From NCBI GenBank assembly GCA_964597305.1, contig CAZQWU010000014.1:1-29779 (forward strand): a stretch of 29,779 nucleotides of DNA. Reading direction: 5' to 3'. The position numbers were made by a program, and so were the translations under genes. The DNA is from UBA7398 sp964597305 (GTDB lineage Bacteria > Actinomycetota > Actinomycetes > Nanopelagicales > Nanopelagicaceae). The notes below the pieces were generated by a model that was given only the letters and a program-made list of their open reading frames with translations, made no database searches and was not told the origin of the DNA. Positions 8,114 through 16,370 of the stretch are shown here, one piece after another. Within the stretch, counting starts at the first letter, position 1, and every line of letters starts with the position of its first letter.

Positions 8114-8140
8114 TTTGATCACTCATTGCGCCAAGCCCTC
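8086..8140 (-). repeat. 11-bp perfect inverted repeat enclosing the permease start, with an internal 13-bp duplication
   Basis: The arms 8086-8096 (GAGGGCTTGGC) and 8130-8140 (GCCAAGCCCTC) are exactly complementary, with a 33-nt loop holding the permease start codon. Within the loop TGATCACTCATT occurs at 8103-8114 and again at 8116-8127. In mRNA the arms would form a strong stem just after the binding-protein gene. Such stems between binding protein and permease are commonly associated with higher binding-protein expression in ABC operons; here it could also mask the permease start. Confidence 0.75.
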
Positions 8141-8177
8141 AGAGTTCAAACCGTTGAACAAAGTATTGATGAAGTAA

Positions 8178-9032
8178 TTATGGTTTCAATACTGGTGCGC
8201 CAGCATCAGTGGCGAGCCACTTTGCTGTTATTTCAGCCAGTGATCCATCGGCTGTGATGGCATCGACTGCTTGGCTTACACAGGCAGTAAGTGGGCTTCC
8301 TTTTGCCAGCAGCAAACCAAATTGGTCTCCACCATCAGCAGAAGGAAGTTGTCCGACGATAATTCCGTTAGGAATTTCTACCGCGGATAAATAGAAGGCG
8401 GTAGGAAGATCGACAACCAAACCATCGATCTGTTTATTTTTGAGTGCGCTCACACCGGCCGCATTGTCATTAAAAACTTGTGCCTTTCCACCGATTTGCG
8501 CAGAAATTGCATCAAGTGAGGTGGTACCAACAGCAGCGCCAAGCTTGGCGTTCTTTAATTCGGCGATGGTCGTCATCTGTGAAATCTTGCTGCCCTTAAA
8601 TGACACGATCGCTTGAGGCGCGGTGTAATACGGTGAGGAAAAGTCCACAGCTTTTTTACGATCATCGGTGATACTAAATTGTTGTAAATTGAAATCAAAT
8701 GTTTTATCGCCAGGTGCGATGGCGCCATCAAAAGTTGTGCGAGTCCATACAACGTCATCGTTGGTAAAGCCGAGTTTGCCAGCAACGGCGTAGGCGACAG
8801 CAGCTTCAAACCCTTGACCGCTCTCGGGTTTGTCATCGATAACCCATGGGTAATAAGCAGGTTGGCCAGTAGCAATGGTGAGCTTGCCAGCAGTCAAAGT
8901 TTTAAGATCAGATTTCGCGCATGAAGCTGAGGCTGCTTCGTTAGTCGAAGATTGTGAGCAAGCGGTTAGTGAGAACGCGAGCAGCACCGCTGTGGCGAAG
9001 ATCGCAAGCAATGAACGTTGTGATTTTGTCAT
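8178..9032 (-). CDS. ABC transporter substrate-binding lipoprotein, family 3 (polar amino acid type)
   Basis: This is the extracytoplasmic solute receptor of the importer. The signal peptide has a basic start (MTKSQR), a hydrophobic core (LLAIFATAVLLAF) and a lipobox LTAC with C25 as the lipidated residue, followed by a Ser/Asn/Ala-rich linker. The mature part follows the SBP_bac_3 pattern: TLTAGKLTIATG near the start, a GFEAAVAYAVAGKLGF segment, DDRKKAVDFSSPYY in the hinge region, and the repeated lobe. The length of 284 residues is usual. It is the first gene of the operon and is preceded by a good promoter (9066-9094). The ligand cannot be deduced; family members bind polar amino acids, opines or related compounds. 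Confidence 0.92.
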   Translation of the reverse strand: MTKSQRSLLAIFATAVLLAFSLTACSQSSTNEAASASCAKSDLKTLTAGKLTIATGQPAYYPWVIDDKPESGQGFEAAVAYAVAGKLGFTNDDVVWTRTTFDGAIAPGDKTFDFNLQQFSITDDRKKAVDFSSPYYTAPQAIVSFKGSKISQMTTIAELKNAKLGAAVGTTSLDAISAQIGGKAQVFNDNAAGVSALKNKQIDGLVVDLPTAFYLSAVEIPNGIIVGQLPSADGGDQFGLLLAKGSPLTACVSQAVDAITADGSLAEITAKWLATDAGAPVLKP

Positions 9033-9065
9033 GATTGTTTACAAGTTCCTTTCCGAGAGGTCGGT

Positions 9066-9094
9066 AGCCTATTTTCCTGTGACAGACGAGACAA
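9066..9094 (-). promoter_or_regulatory. Promoter of the binding-protein/permease/ATPase/AKR operon
   Basis: On the minus strand, TTGTCT (9094-9089) and TAGGCT (9071-9066) are separated by exactly 17 nt, a good fit to a housekeeping sigma factor. It lies 33 nt before the binding-protein ATG. An imperfect inverted repeat (CATAC-6-GTATG, 9097-9112) lies just upstream of the -35 and could be an activator or repressor site shared with the divergent pckG; that part is speculative. Confidence 0.65.
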
Positions 9095-9159
9095 GTCATA
9101 CGCGTAAGTATGGCTAGAAATTATTCAAATTCCTCCTAATCTTTACCCAGGAGGGGTCA

Positions 9160-10950
9160 ATGACGATCCAGTTTCACAGTGCACATCACGAACTCACTAC
9201 ATGGGTGAATTCTGTCGCCCAATTAACACAACCCGATTCCATTTATTTATGCACCGGAAGTGATGACGAGTGGAAGTCAATTACTGAACTCCTCGTCAAA
9301 GCCGGCACCCTAGTTCCATTGAAGAAAAAACCAAATTCATTTTGGTGTGCATCAGATCCATCAGATGTCGCACGAGTTGAAGATCGAACATACATTTGTT
9401 CAACACATGAATCAGATGCTGGGCCAACAAATAATTGGGTGGCACCAGCTGAAATGAAAAAAACAATGACTGCGCTCTATGACGGAAGTATGCGTGGTCG
9501 AACGATGTATGTGATTCCGTTTTGTATGGGACCAATTAATTCGCAACACCCTATGTTTGGTGTTCAAATTACCGATAGCGCCTACGTTGTAGCGTCGATG
9601 CGAATCATGGCGCGAATGGGTGATTCTGCGCTTCGTGCATTGGGAACCGACAAGCCCTACGTTAAAGCGTTGCATTCAGTTGGTGCGCCACTTGAACCGG
9701 GAGCGCAGGATGTTCCGTGGCCATGTAGCCAAACAAAATATATTTCCCATTTTCCCGAAGAGCGGATGATCTGGTCATATGGATCGGGCTACGGTGGAAA
9801 TGCGTTACTAGGAAAGAAGTGCTACTCACTAAGAATTGCATCAGTCATGGGACGTGATGAAGGTTGGCTTGCAGAACACATGTTGATTCTCAAACTGACG
9901 CCACCACATGGCGAACCTCGATATATCGCAGCTGCATTTCCCTCGGCGTGTGGCAAAACAAATCTCGCCATGCTCGACCCCACGATTAAAGGATGGAAAG
10001 TTGAAACGCTCGGCGACGACATTGCCTGGATGAGATTTGGCGACGATGGCCGACTCTACGCAATTAACCCAGAGTTTGGATTCTTTGGAGTTGCGCCGGG
10101 AACTGGCTGGGGAACAAATGCAAATGCAATGCGCACTATTGAAAAAGGAAATTCGATTTTTACCAACGTTGCGTTAACCGATGATGGAGATATTTGGTGG
10201 GAAGGAATGACAGAGACTCCGCCAGCCCATCTCATTGATTGGAAAGGTCGAGATTGGACACCAGAGAGCACTGAGTTGTCATCACATGCGAACTCTCGTT
10301 TTTGTACACCTGCGGCGCAATGTCCCATCATCGCACCAGAATGGGAGTCACCACGCGGAGTTCCCATTTCAGCAATCTTCTTTGGTGGCCGTCGTAAAAC
10401 CACTATTCCATTAGTGATGCAATCTCGGAATTGGGAACACGGCGTCTTTATGGCAGCAACGCTTTCATCGGAAACAACTGCGGCAGCAACCGGTCAAGTA
10501 GGTGTCGTGCGACGTGATCCATTCGCTATGTTGCCATTTATCGGTTATCACGTTGGTGATTACATCAACCATTGGTTGAAAATTGGCAAACAAACAACTG
10601 CCGAGAAATTGCCAAAAATTTTCTATGTCAACTGGTTCCGTCGAAGTGAAGATGGATCGTTCTTGTGGCCAGGGTATGGCGAGAATTCTCGAATTTTGAA
10701 ATGGGCTATTGAGCGAATTGAAGGAAAAGCAGATGCGGTAGAAACCCCTCTGGGATTCGCACCTGCACCCGGTTCACTTGATATGGACGGCATTGCGGTC
10801 AGCGCGGAACAGATCGAGAAAGCGCTACGAGTTGATCGACGTGAATGGACTTCAGAAATTCCATTGATTGAAGAATGGTTTACGCAGATTGGTCCGAAGT
10901 TGCCGAGCGAAATGCGTCAGCAGCTAGCCACTTTGCAAGCAGCGATTTAG
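9160..10950 (+). CDS. pckG: Phosphoenolpyruvate carboxykinase (GTP)
   Basis: This enzyme converts oxaloacetate plus GTP to phosphoenolpyruvate, CO2 and GDP (EC 4.1.1.32), the entry to gluconeogenesis and an anaplerotic node in actinobacteria. The 596-residue protein has the GTP-class P-loop with the reactive cysteine (FPSACGKTNLAM, C264), the metal/kinase-2 segment LGDDIAWM (284-291), the lysine-rich GKKC (219-221) with H240 for the manganese site, and the guanine-loop region FFGVAPGTG (308-316). The start is fixed by an excellent Shine-Dalgarno (AGGAGG, 5 nt before the ATG). It is divergent from the importer operon, and no convincing promoter was found for it in the 127-nt gap. It appears monocistronic or read through into leuS. 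Confidence 0.97.
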   Translation: MTIQFHSAHHELTTWVNSVAQLTQPDSIYLCTGSDDEWKSITELLVKAGTLVPLKKKPNSFWCASDPSDVARVEDRTYICSTHESDAGPTNNWVAPAEMKKTMTALYDGSMRGRTMYVIPFCMGPINSQHPMFGVQITDSAYVVASMRIMARMGDSALRALGTDKPYVKALHSVGAPLEPGAQDVPWPCSQTKYISHFPEERMIWSYGSGYGGNALLGKKCYSLRIASVMGRDEGWLAEHMLILKLTPPHGEPRYIAAAFPSACGKTNLAMLDPTIKGWKVETLGDDIAWMRFGDDGRLYAINPEFGFFGVAPGTGWGTNANAMRTIEKGNSIFTNVALTDDGDIWWEGMTETPPAHLIDWKGRDWTPESTELSSHANSRFCTPAAQCPIIAPEWESPRGVPISAIFFGGRRKTTIPLVMQSRNWEHGVFMAATLSSETTAAATGQVGVVRRDPFAMLPFIGYHVGDYINHWLKIGKQTTAEKLPKIFYVNWFRRSEDGSFLWPGYGENSRILKWAIERIEGKADAVETPLGFAPAPGSLDMDGIAVSAEQIEKALRVDRREWTSEIPLIEEWFTQIGPKLPSEMRQQLATLQAAI

Positions 10951-10970
10951 CGCTCCTTTAACTTACTAAG

Positions 10971-10976
10971 TACCCT
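10971..10976 (+). promoter_or_regulatory. Candidate -10 box for leaderless leuS
   Basis: TACCCT lies exactly 6 nt before the leuS ATG and there is no Shine-Dalgarno in the 32-nt gap after pckG, so transcription probably begins at or beside the start codon. A weak -35 (TTAGCG, 10947-10952, 18-nt spacing) is possible. Confidence 0.5.
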
Positions 10977-10982
10977 ACGCAC

Positions 10983-13442
10983 ATGTCGCATGAAGCGTAT
11001 GACGTTCACTTTGTACAAGAAAAGTGGCTCCCAGTTTGGGATCAGATCGCGCCATTTCGCTCAGGTAAATCCGATGATATGCGCCCCAAAAAATATGTAC
11101 TGGATATGTTTCCTTACCCGTCAGGCGATCTTCATATGGGCCATGCAGAGGCATATGCGCTAGGCGATGTCATCGCTCGATATTGGGTACAGAAAGGTTT
11201 TAACGTGATGCACCCCATTGGGTGGGATGCATTTGGATTACCGGCTGAGAATGCAGCGATTAAACGAAATGCGAATCCTCGCGAATGGACATATCACAAC
11301 ATTGCAACGCAAAAGGCTTCGATGCGTCGATTTGCATGTTCGTTTGATTGGGATCGCGTTTTGCACACATGTGATCCGGAGTATTACAAATGGAATCAAT
11401 GGATTTTCTTGAAAATGTACGAGCGCGGACTTGCGTATCGTAAAAACTCAGCAGTGAATTGGTGTCCAGACTGCCAAACAGTGTTAGCAAATGAACAAGT
11501 TATTGCAGGTCTATGTGAGCGATGTGATAACGCAGTAACAAAGAAGAAATTGAATCAGTGGTATTTCAAAATTACGGATTATGCCGAGCGGCTTCTCGAT
11601 GACATGGAGCAACTGGAAGGGAAGTGGCCAGAGAAAGTTCTGACCATGCAACGCAATTGGATTGGAAAGTCCACCGGTGCTCAAGTTCAGTTTGTCATTG
11701 AAGGTCGACATGAACCTGTAACGATTTACACGACTCGGCCCGATACGCTCTATGGAGCAACATTTATGGTGGTCGCAGTTGATAGTGAGTTGGCGCGCGA
11801 ATTAGTTAAAGATTCTGAGGTGGAAAAAGATTTTGTTAAGTATTTTGAATCAGTTAAAGCGGCAAGTGATATCGATCGATTAGCGACCGATCGACCAAAA
11901 ACGGGAATTTTTCTCAATCGCTATGCGATAAATCCTGTAAACGGTGAACGCATTCCTATTTGGGCAAGTGATTATGTTCTTGCAGATTATGGAACGGGCG
12001 CCATTATGGCTGTGCCGGCACACGATCAACGAGATTTAGATTTTGCCCGAGCGATGTCGCTGCCGATTCGCGTTGTTGTTGACACTGGCGCCGAAGACCC
12101 GGCTCTCTCTGGGGTAGCAACAGATGGCGATGGAGTGCTCATCAACTCAGGTTCACTCAATGGCTTGCACAAGGACGAAGCGATAGCGAAAATCATTGCC
12201 GAGTTAAGTGCGAAGAAATTAGGAAGTGCTACTAATAATTATCGATTGCGTGATTGGCTCATCTCGCGCCAGCGTTACTGGGGAACACCAATACCGATCA
12301 TTCACTGCCCGAGTTGTGGTGAAGTTCCAGTTCCAGAAAATCAGTTACCAGTCGAATTGCCAGATCCAGCAGGGTTAGATCTCAAACCCAAAGGAACATC
12401 CCCGCTAGCTACGGCGCGCGATTGGGTTAATGTGAAATGTCCACGATGCTCATCAGATGCTCTTCGCGACACCGACACCATGGATACTTTTGTTGATTCA
12501 TCTTGGTATTTCCTTCGATATACCAGCGTTCATTCTGACGATGTTCCATTTCAGCGAACAGCACTTGATACCTGGTTACCTGTCGATCAATATGTCGGAG
12601 GAGTGACCCACGCAATTTTGCATCTTCTCTACTCACGATTTTTTACGAAAGCGCTCTACGACATGGGTTATGTAGGTTTTACCGAACCATTTACTCGATT
12701 ACTCAATCAAGGAATGGTTCTTATGGATGGATCGGCAATGAGTAAGAGCCGAGGAAATCTCGTAGCGCTCTCGGAAGAATTAGAAAAACATGGTGTCGAT
12801 GCGATTCGATTATCGATGGTCTTTGCCGGACCACCTGAAGACGATATTGATTGGGCTGATGTTTCACCGACCGGCTCTGCAAAATTTCTCCATCGTGCAT
12901 GGCGTTTAGCTGGAGATGTCACGAGTAACCCAGGGATCGATTTTTCTGCGGGTGATCTGTCGTTACGTAAATCGACCCATAAAGCACTGCACGATATTGG
13001 TTTTGCCGTTGAGTCATTTCGATTCAATGTTGCCGTTGCGCGAATCATGGAGTTGGTCAATGCAACCCGTAAAGCAATAGATAGCGGCTGTGGTCCTGCT
13101 GACCCAGCGGTGCGTGAAGCAACAGAAGCTGTTGCGATTGCACTATCCCTTGTTGCCCCCTTTACAGCCGAAGAGATGTGGGAGAAGTTGGGACATCAAC
13201 CTGCGATAGCGCTGGCTGGTTGGCCGATGCTCGATCCTGCATTGCTCATTGAAGATGCTGTTATTGCCGTACTTCAAATTAATGGCAAAATTAAAGATCG
13301 AGTTGATGTTTCACCGACAATTTCAGAAGACGATTTGAAATCTCTGGCGTTAGCAAATCCTGCCATCATTGCTGGATTAGCTGAGGCGCCGATTAAAAAT
13401 GTCATTGTCCGTGCGCCAAAGCTTGTCAATATTGTTATTTAA
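10983..13442 (+). CDS. leuS: Leucyl-tRNA synthetase
   Basis: This class I synthetase charges tRNA-Leu (EC 6.1.1.4). The 819-residue protein has the HIGH signature as HMGH (51-54, after YPSGDL), the CP1 editing domain with TTRPDTLYGATF, the tRNA-synthetase core segment RDWLISRQRYWGTP, and KMSKS as AMSKS (585-589). Two Cys pairs (WCPDCQ and CERC, then CPSCGE and CPRC) look like zinc ribbons. The C-terminal anticodon-binding and LeuRS-C domains run to the end, which is complete although the final codons fall in a 13-bp tandem repeat. The start ATG is directly preceded by a -10-like box rather than a ribosome site. Confidence 0.97.
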   Translation: MSHEAYDVHFVQEKWLPVWDQIAPFRSGKSDDMRPKKYVLDMFPYPSGDLHMGHAEAYALGDVIARYWVQKGFNVMHPIGWDAFGLPAENAAIKRNANPREWTYHNIATQKASMRRFACSFDWDRVLHTCDPEYYKWNQWIFLKMYERGLAYRKNSAVNWCPDCQTVLANEQVIAGLCERCDNAVTKKKLNQWYFKITDYAERLLDDMEQLEGKWPEKVLTMQRNWIGKSTGAQVQFVIEGRHEPVTIYTTRPDTLYGATFMVVAVDSELARELVKDSEVEKDFVKYFESVKAASDIDRLATDRPKTGIFLNRYAINPVNGERIPIWASDYVLADYGTGAIMAVPAHDQRDLDFARAMSLPIRVVVDTGAEDPALSGVATDGDGVLINSGSLNGLHKDEAIAKIIAELSAKKLGSATNNYRLRDWLISRQRYWGTPIPIIHCPSCGEVPVPENQLPVELPDPAGLDLKPKGTSPLATARDWVNVKCPRCSSDALRDTDTMDTFVDSSWYFLRYTSVHSDDVPFQRTALDTWLPVDQYVGGVTHAILHLLYSRFFTKALYDMGYVGFTEPFTRLLNQGMVLMDGSAMSKSRGNLVALSEELEKHGVDAIRLSMVFAGPPEDDIDWADVSPTGSAKFLHRAWRLAGDVTSNPGIDFSAGDLSLRKSTHKALHDIGFAVESFRFNVAVARIMELVNATRKAIDSGCGPADPAVREATEAVAIALSLVAPFTAEEMWEKLGHQPAIALAGWPMLDPALLIEDAVIAVLQINGKIKDRVDVSPTISEDDLKSLALANPAIIAGLAEAPIKNVIVRAPKLVNIVI

Positions 13443-13468
13443 GATTGTTATTTAGGATTGTTATCTCG
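13431..13468 (+). repeat. Three-copy 13-bp tandem repeat across the leuS stop codon
   Basis: Units ATTGTTATTTAAG (13431-13443), ATTGTTATTTAGG (13444-13456) and ATTGTTATCTCG (13457-13468) follow head to tail. The first supplies the last leuS codons and its TAA. No terminator hairpin is seen in this 103-nt gap, only a T-run at about 13483-13489 without a stem. Confidence 0.85.
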
Positions 13469-13527
13469 TTCTACACAGAAACTTTTTTTCAACACAGACA
13501 ATATTGATGGGAGATTCATTAATTTTT

Positions 13528-13546
13528 TAGCGCTGAAATAGCGCTA
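13528..13546 (+). promoter_or_regulatory. Hairpin or operator abutting the comEA start codon
   Basis: TAGCGCT-GAAAT-AGCGCTA is a perfect 7-bp inverted repeat whose last A is the first base of the comEA ATG. There is no Shine-Dalgarno at normal distance (the nearest purine-rich GGGAGA is about 31 nt upstream). It could be an mRNA hairpin that limits ComEA translation or a DNA operator. Confidence 0.5.
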
Positions 13547-14121
13547 TGAATCTTGATGACCTTCGCTATCGAATTCCAGAATTTTCTCGAGAACACCGTA
13601 AGGTTTTATTTGCACTCGCAGGTGGTGGAATTTTACTTGCACTGACTCTTTTTCTTTTCACTCGAGGCTCATCTACCGAGATAACCACCTCACTACCAAC
13701 ACCTTCAATCTCGCCCATCGCGATGACAATTTATGTGGATGTTGCTGGCCGAGTTATGAAACCCGGGGTGTATCAACTCAGCGTCGGATCTCGGGCCATT
13801 GATGCAATTACTTTGGCCGGTGGAGCTCGGCCAGGAACTGATGTCAGCGACATCAATCTTGCTCACATCGTGGTGGATGGTGAACAAATTTACGTCGGAG
13901 CGAACATTCCTGGCGCGCATGGTCCGCATGGAAAACTCAATATAAATCGGGCAACACAATCTCAATTAGATGGCTTACCAGGGATCGGTCCAGTGCTTGC
14001 TGCTCGCATCATTAGTTATCGCAATAAAAATGGTCCTTTTCTGACTGTTGATGACCTGCAAAAAGTTTCCGGTATTGGCGGTTCGAAATTCGACGACATC
14101 AAAGAACTTCTTCGGGTCTAA
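13546..14121 (+). CDS. comEA: Competence protein ComEA, membrane-anchored DNA receptor
   Basis: ComEA binds incoming double-stranded DNA outside the membrane and passes it to ComEC. This 191-residue protein has a short cytoplasmic start, one membrane helix (about 20-39), a Ser/Thr/Pro linker, an SLBB domain (about 62-118, DVAGRVMKPGVYQL) and a C-terminal pair of helix-hairpin-helix motifs (about 132-191, with GLPGIGPVLAARI and VSGIGGSKFDDI) that contact the DNA backbone. This is the full Gram-positive ComEA arrangement. An in-frame TGA 12 nt upstream fixes the ATG as the earliest start. comEC follows after 20 nt, and a 7-bp hairpin abuts the start codon. Confidence 0.95.
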   Translation: MNLDDLRYRIPEFSREHRKVLFALAGGGILLALTLFLFTRGSSTEITTSLPTPSISPIAMTIYVDVAGRVMKPGVYQLSVGSRAIDAITLAGGARPGTDVSDINLAHIVVDGEQIYVGANIPGAHGPHGKLNINRATQSQLDGLPGIGPVLAARIISYRNKNGPFLTVDDLQKVSGIGGSKFDDIKELLRV

Positions 14122-14141
14122 CTCTCTTACTCTGGTTTGGC

Positions 14142-16370
14142 GTGGCGATCTGGTCTGGCTCAATCGCTGCAGCTGAAATTGGACTAACGTCTCTTCGTTC
14201 ACTGTCGACAGCGCTTTTTCTTGGCGCTGCATTATCTGCATTTACATTCGGAGTGAAAAACCGAACGGCTGTATTACTTATGAGTGCGATGATCTGTGGT
14301 TTGTTGACATACGCTCTCCACAGCGCCACCGTGAAAAATAATGTTGTAACGCGAATTGCTATTGACGAAAAAGATCTTCAGGTAATCGGTGAGGTAATTC
14401 GTGATCCGGTTATTTCCCACCATGGCATGAATTTCGTCGTACGAACGAGTGATGTTATGTCATCGACACATCATTGGCATGTGCGAGTACCCGTTCGAGT
14501 ATGGAGTAACGCTAAAGATCGCGAAAGTCAGAGAGTGACATTAGGAGAGACGCTCGCGCTCCATGGAAGGATTGCCTTATCACGCGAGCGAAATATTGCA
14601 GCTATTTTTTATAGTAGGTCGATTGACGTGCGTCGACCTGCACCAGCAATACTGAGCGTAACTCAGAGGATCCGCACACAATTTCGAAATATCGCTGCAC
14701 AATTTTCCTCCGATGCCGGAGCACTCGTTCCTGGCATGGTGCTAGGCGATACGTCACTTCAATCACAAGATTTTACACATCACATGCGACGAGTAGGACT
14801 TACCCACATCACGGCAGTGAGCGGCGCAAACTTTGCACTTGTAGCAAGTTTTGTTTTATGGCTGACGCAATGGTGGATCCGCACCATTCGAATCCGAATA
14901 ATGGTCACCGGTGCCGTTCTCTGTTTTTTCATACTCTTAGTTCGACCATCACCATCAGTACTGCGTGCGACCGTGATGTGTGGAGTCCTTTTAGTTGCGC
15001 GAGCGCGGGGTGGAAATAGTTCAAGTGCGTCTGCGCTTGGCGCTGCTGTGACATTCTTACTTTTGCTCGATCCCTTTCAAGCGGTTGAACCAGGATTCGT
15101 ACTTTCGGTTTTGGCTACTGCCGGAATACTTTTTCTCGCCCCTGTTATTACCCGTCGTTTTTCAAATTTTCTTCCCGTTCCTTTCGCAGAGGCGATCGCC
15201 ATTCCAACATCAGCAACAACATTCTGCACTCCGGTAATAGTTGCGTTGAGTGGCCAAATTTCCTTAGTAACAATCCCAGTCAATCTGTTAGTTGCGCCAT
15301 TTATCGGACCCATCACGGTTGGTGGATTTCTTGCCGCAATTATCGCAACGATTTCTTCATCCCTGGCACATCATGTGATGGATATAGTCATCATTCCAAC
15401 CCAATTCATTGTAGTGATTGCATACTTCGCTTCACATGTACCAGTACTTGGTGCGTCACCAGGTTTAGCATTATGGGCCATTGCACTCGTGATCGCCCTA
15501 TTTTTTCGGCGAGGTCGACGTGTGATGATTTCAAGTAGTGTCATTCTCGTCGCAATAACAATCATTTTTCCACTTGTAAGGCCGCTACCGTCATGGCGTA
15601 TTTATCAATGTGATGTTGGGCAAGGCGACGCTTTGGTATATCGAACTGGAAAATATCGGGCAATCGTGATCGATACCGGCCCTGATCCACAGTTCATTGA
15701 TCACTGTCTATCGCAATTGAAAATAAATGAAATAGATCTTTTAGTCATTACTCATAGCCACGCTGATCATGCCGGGGGAATTGCTGGCGTACTCCATCAT
15801 CGGATACTTCACGAAGTATGGGCGAATAGCGATGTAGCCATGAATTTCGCTGAGAATGTGCGCCGTCGGGAAGTGCATGCCGGCGAGCGATTTATCGCGC
15901 CACCATTGACCATAACCGTTCTCTGGCCAGAACAAAAAGATTTCACAGCACCCACTCTTCCCGGAGATGGTTCTGTTGAAAACAATAAAAGTATTGTGCT
16001 CCTTATTGAAAATCACGGAGTTACGCTCCTGACAACCGGTGATATCGAACCACCTGCTCAAGCTGAGATTGCGCGTCGCTTCGCTTCGCATATCGATGTT
16101 CTCAAAGTCGCTCATCATGGTTCGCGATATCAAGATTTTCGTTGGCTGGAAAGTATGAAACCTTCGGTATCGCTTATTTCAGTGGGTAAAGACAATTCAT
16201 ACGGGCATCCGGCCGAGATCACTATTCGCGATCTTGCGCTCATCGGCAGTTCAATCCATCGCACTGATCGAGATGGAGGCATAGCGATTGACTGGAGATA
16301 CGATTCACAGGCGTTAAAGTTCCGTATTCGACATGAGGTTCGGCTGTGGTGGAAAGTGAGGTTGAGGTGA
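14142..16370 (+). CDS. comEC: DNA internalisation protein ComEC/Rec2
   Basis: ComEC forms the inner-membrane channel for single-stranded DNA during natural transformation. The 742-residue protein has N-terminal membrane segments and an OB-like region, the Competence domain (about 185-455, with LTHITAVSGANFAL at about 220), further helices, and a C-terminal metallo-beta-lactamase-like domain (from about residue 485, DVGQGDALVY) with an intact metal motif HSHADH at 538-543 and a later KVAHHGS. The catalytic-looking C-terminal domain suggests a full-length, nuclease-competent form. The GTG at 14142 is the first available start after the comEA stop but lacks a good ribosome site, so the exact N-terminus is uncertain. 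The end overlaps holA. Confidence 0.95.
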   Translation: MAIWSGSIAAAEIGLTSLRSLSTALFLGAALSAFTFGVKNRTAVLLMSAMICGLLTYALHSATVKNNVVTRIAIDEKDLQVIGEVIRDPVISHHGMNFVVRTSDVMSSTHHWHVRVPVRVWSNAKDRESQRVTLGETLALHGRIALSRERNIAAIFYSRSIDVRRPAPAILSVTQRIRTQFRNIAAQFSSDAGALVPGMVLGDTSLQSQDFTHHMRRVGLTHITAVSGANFALVASFVLWLTQWWIRTIRIRIMVTGAVLCFFILLVRPSPSVLRATVMCGVLLVARARGGNSSSASALGAAVTFLLLLDPFQAVEPGFVLSVLATAGILFLAPVITRRFSNFLPVPFAEAIAIPTSATTFCTPVIVALSGQISLVTIPVNLLVAPFIGPITVGGFLAAIIATISSSLAHHVMDIVIIPTQFIVVIAYFASHVPVLGASPGLALWAIALVIALFFRRGRRVMISSSVILVAITIIFPLVRPLPSWRIYQCDVGQGDALVYRTGKYRAIVIDTGPDPQFIDHCLSQLKINEIDLLVITHSHADHAGGIAGVLHHRILHEVWANSDVAMNFAENVRRREVHAGERFIAPPLTITVLWPEQKDFTAPTLPGDGSVENNKSIVLLIENHGVTLLTTGDIEPPAQAEIARRFASHIDVLKVAHHGSRYQDFRWLESMKPSVSLISVGKDNSYGHPAEITIRDLALIGSSIHRTDRDGGIAIDWRYDSQALKFRIRHEVRLWWKVRLR

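Noticed and set aside
9097..9112. CATAC-6-GTATG as a defined operator for pckG or the importer
   Set aside because: Short and imperfect beyond 5 bp; kept only as a remark under the importer promoter.
13507..13530. Mini open frame (MGDSLIF) upstream of comEA as a leader peptide
   Set aside because: Only seven codons with no ribosome site or promoter evidence; its stop lies inside the comEA hairpin by chance or otherwise, which cannot be decided from one sequence.
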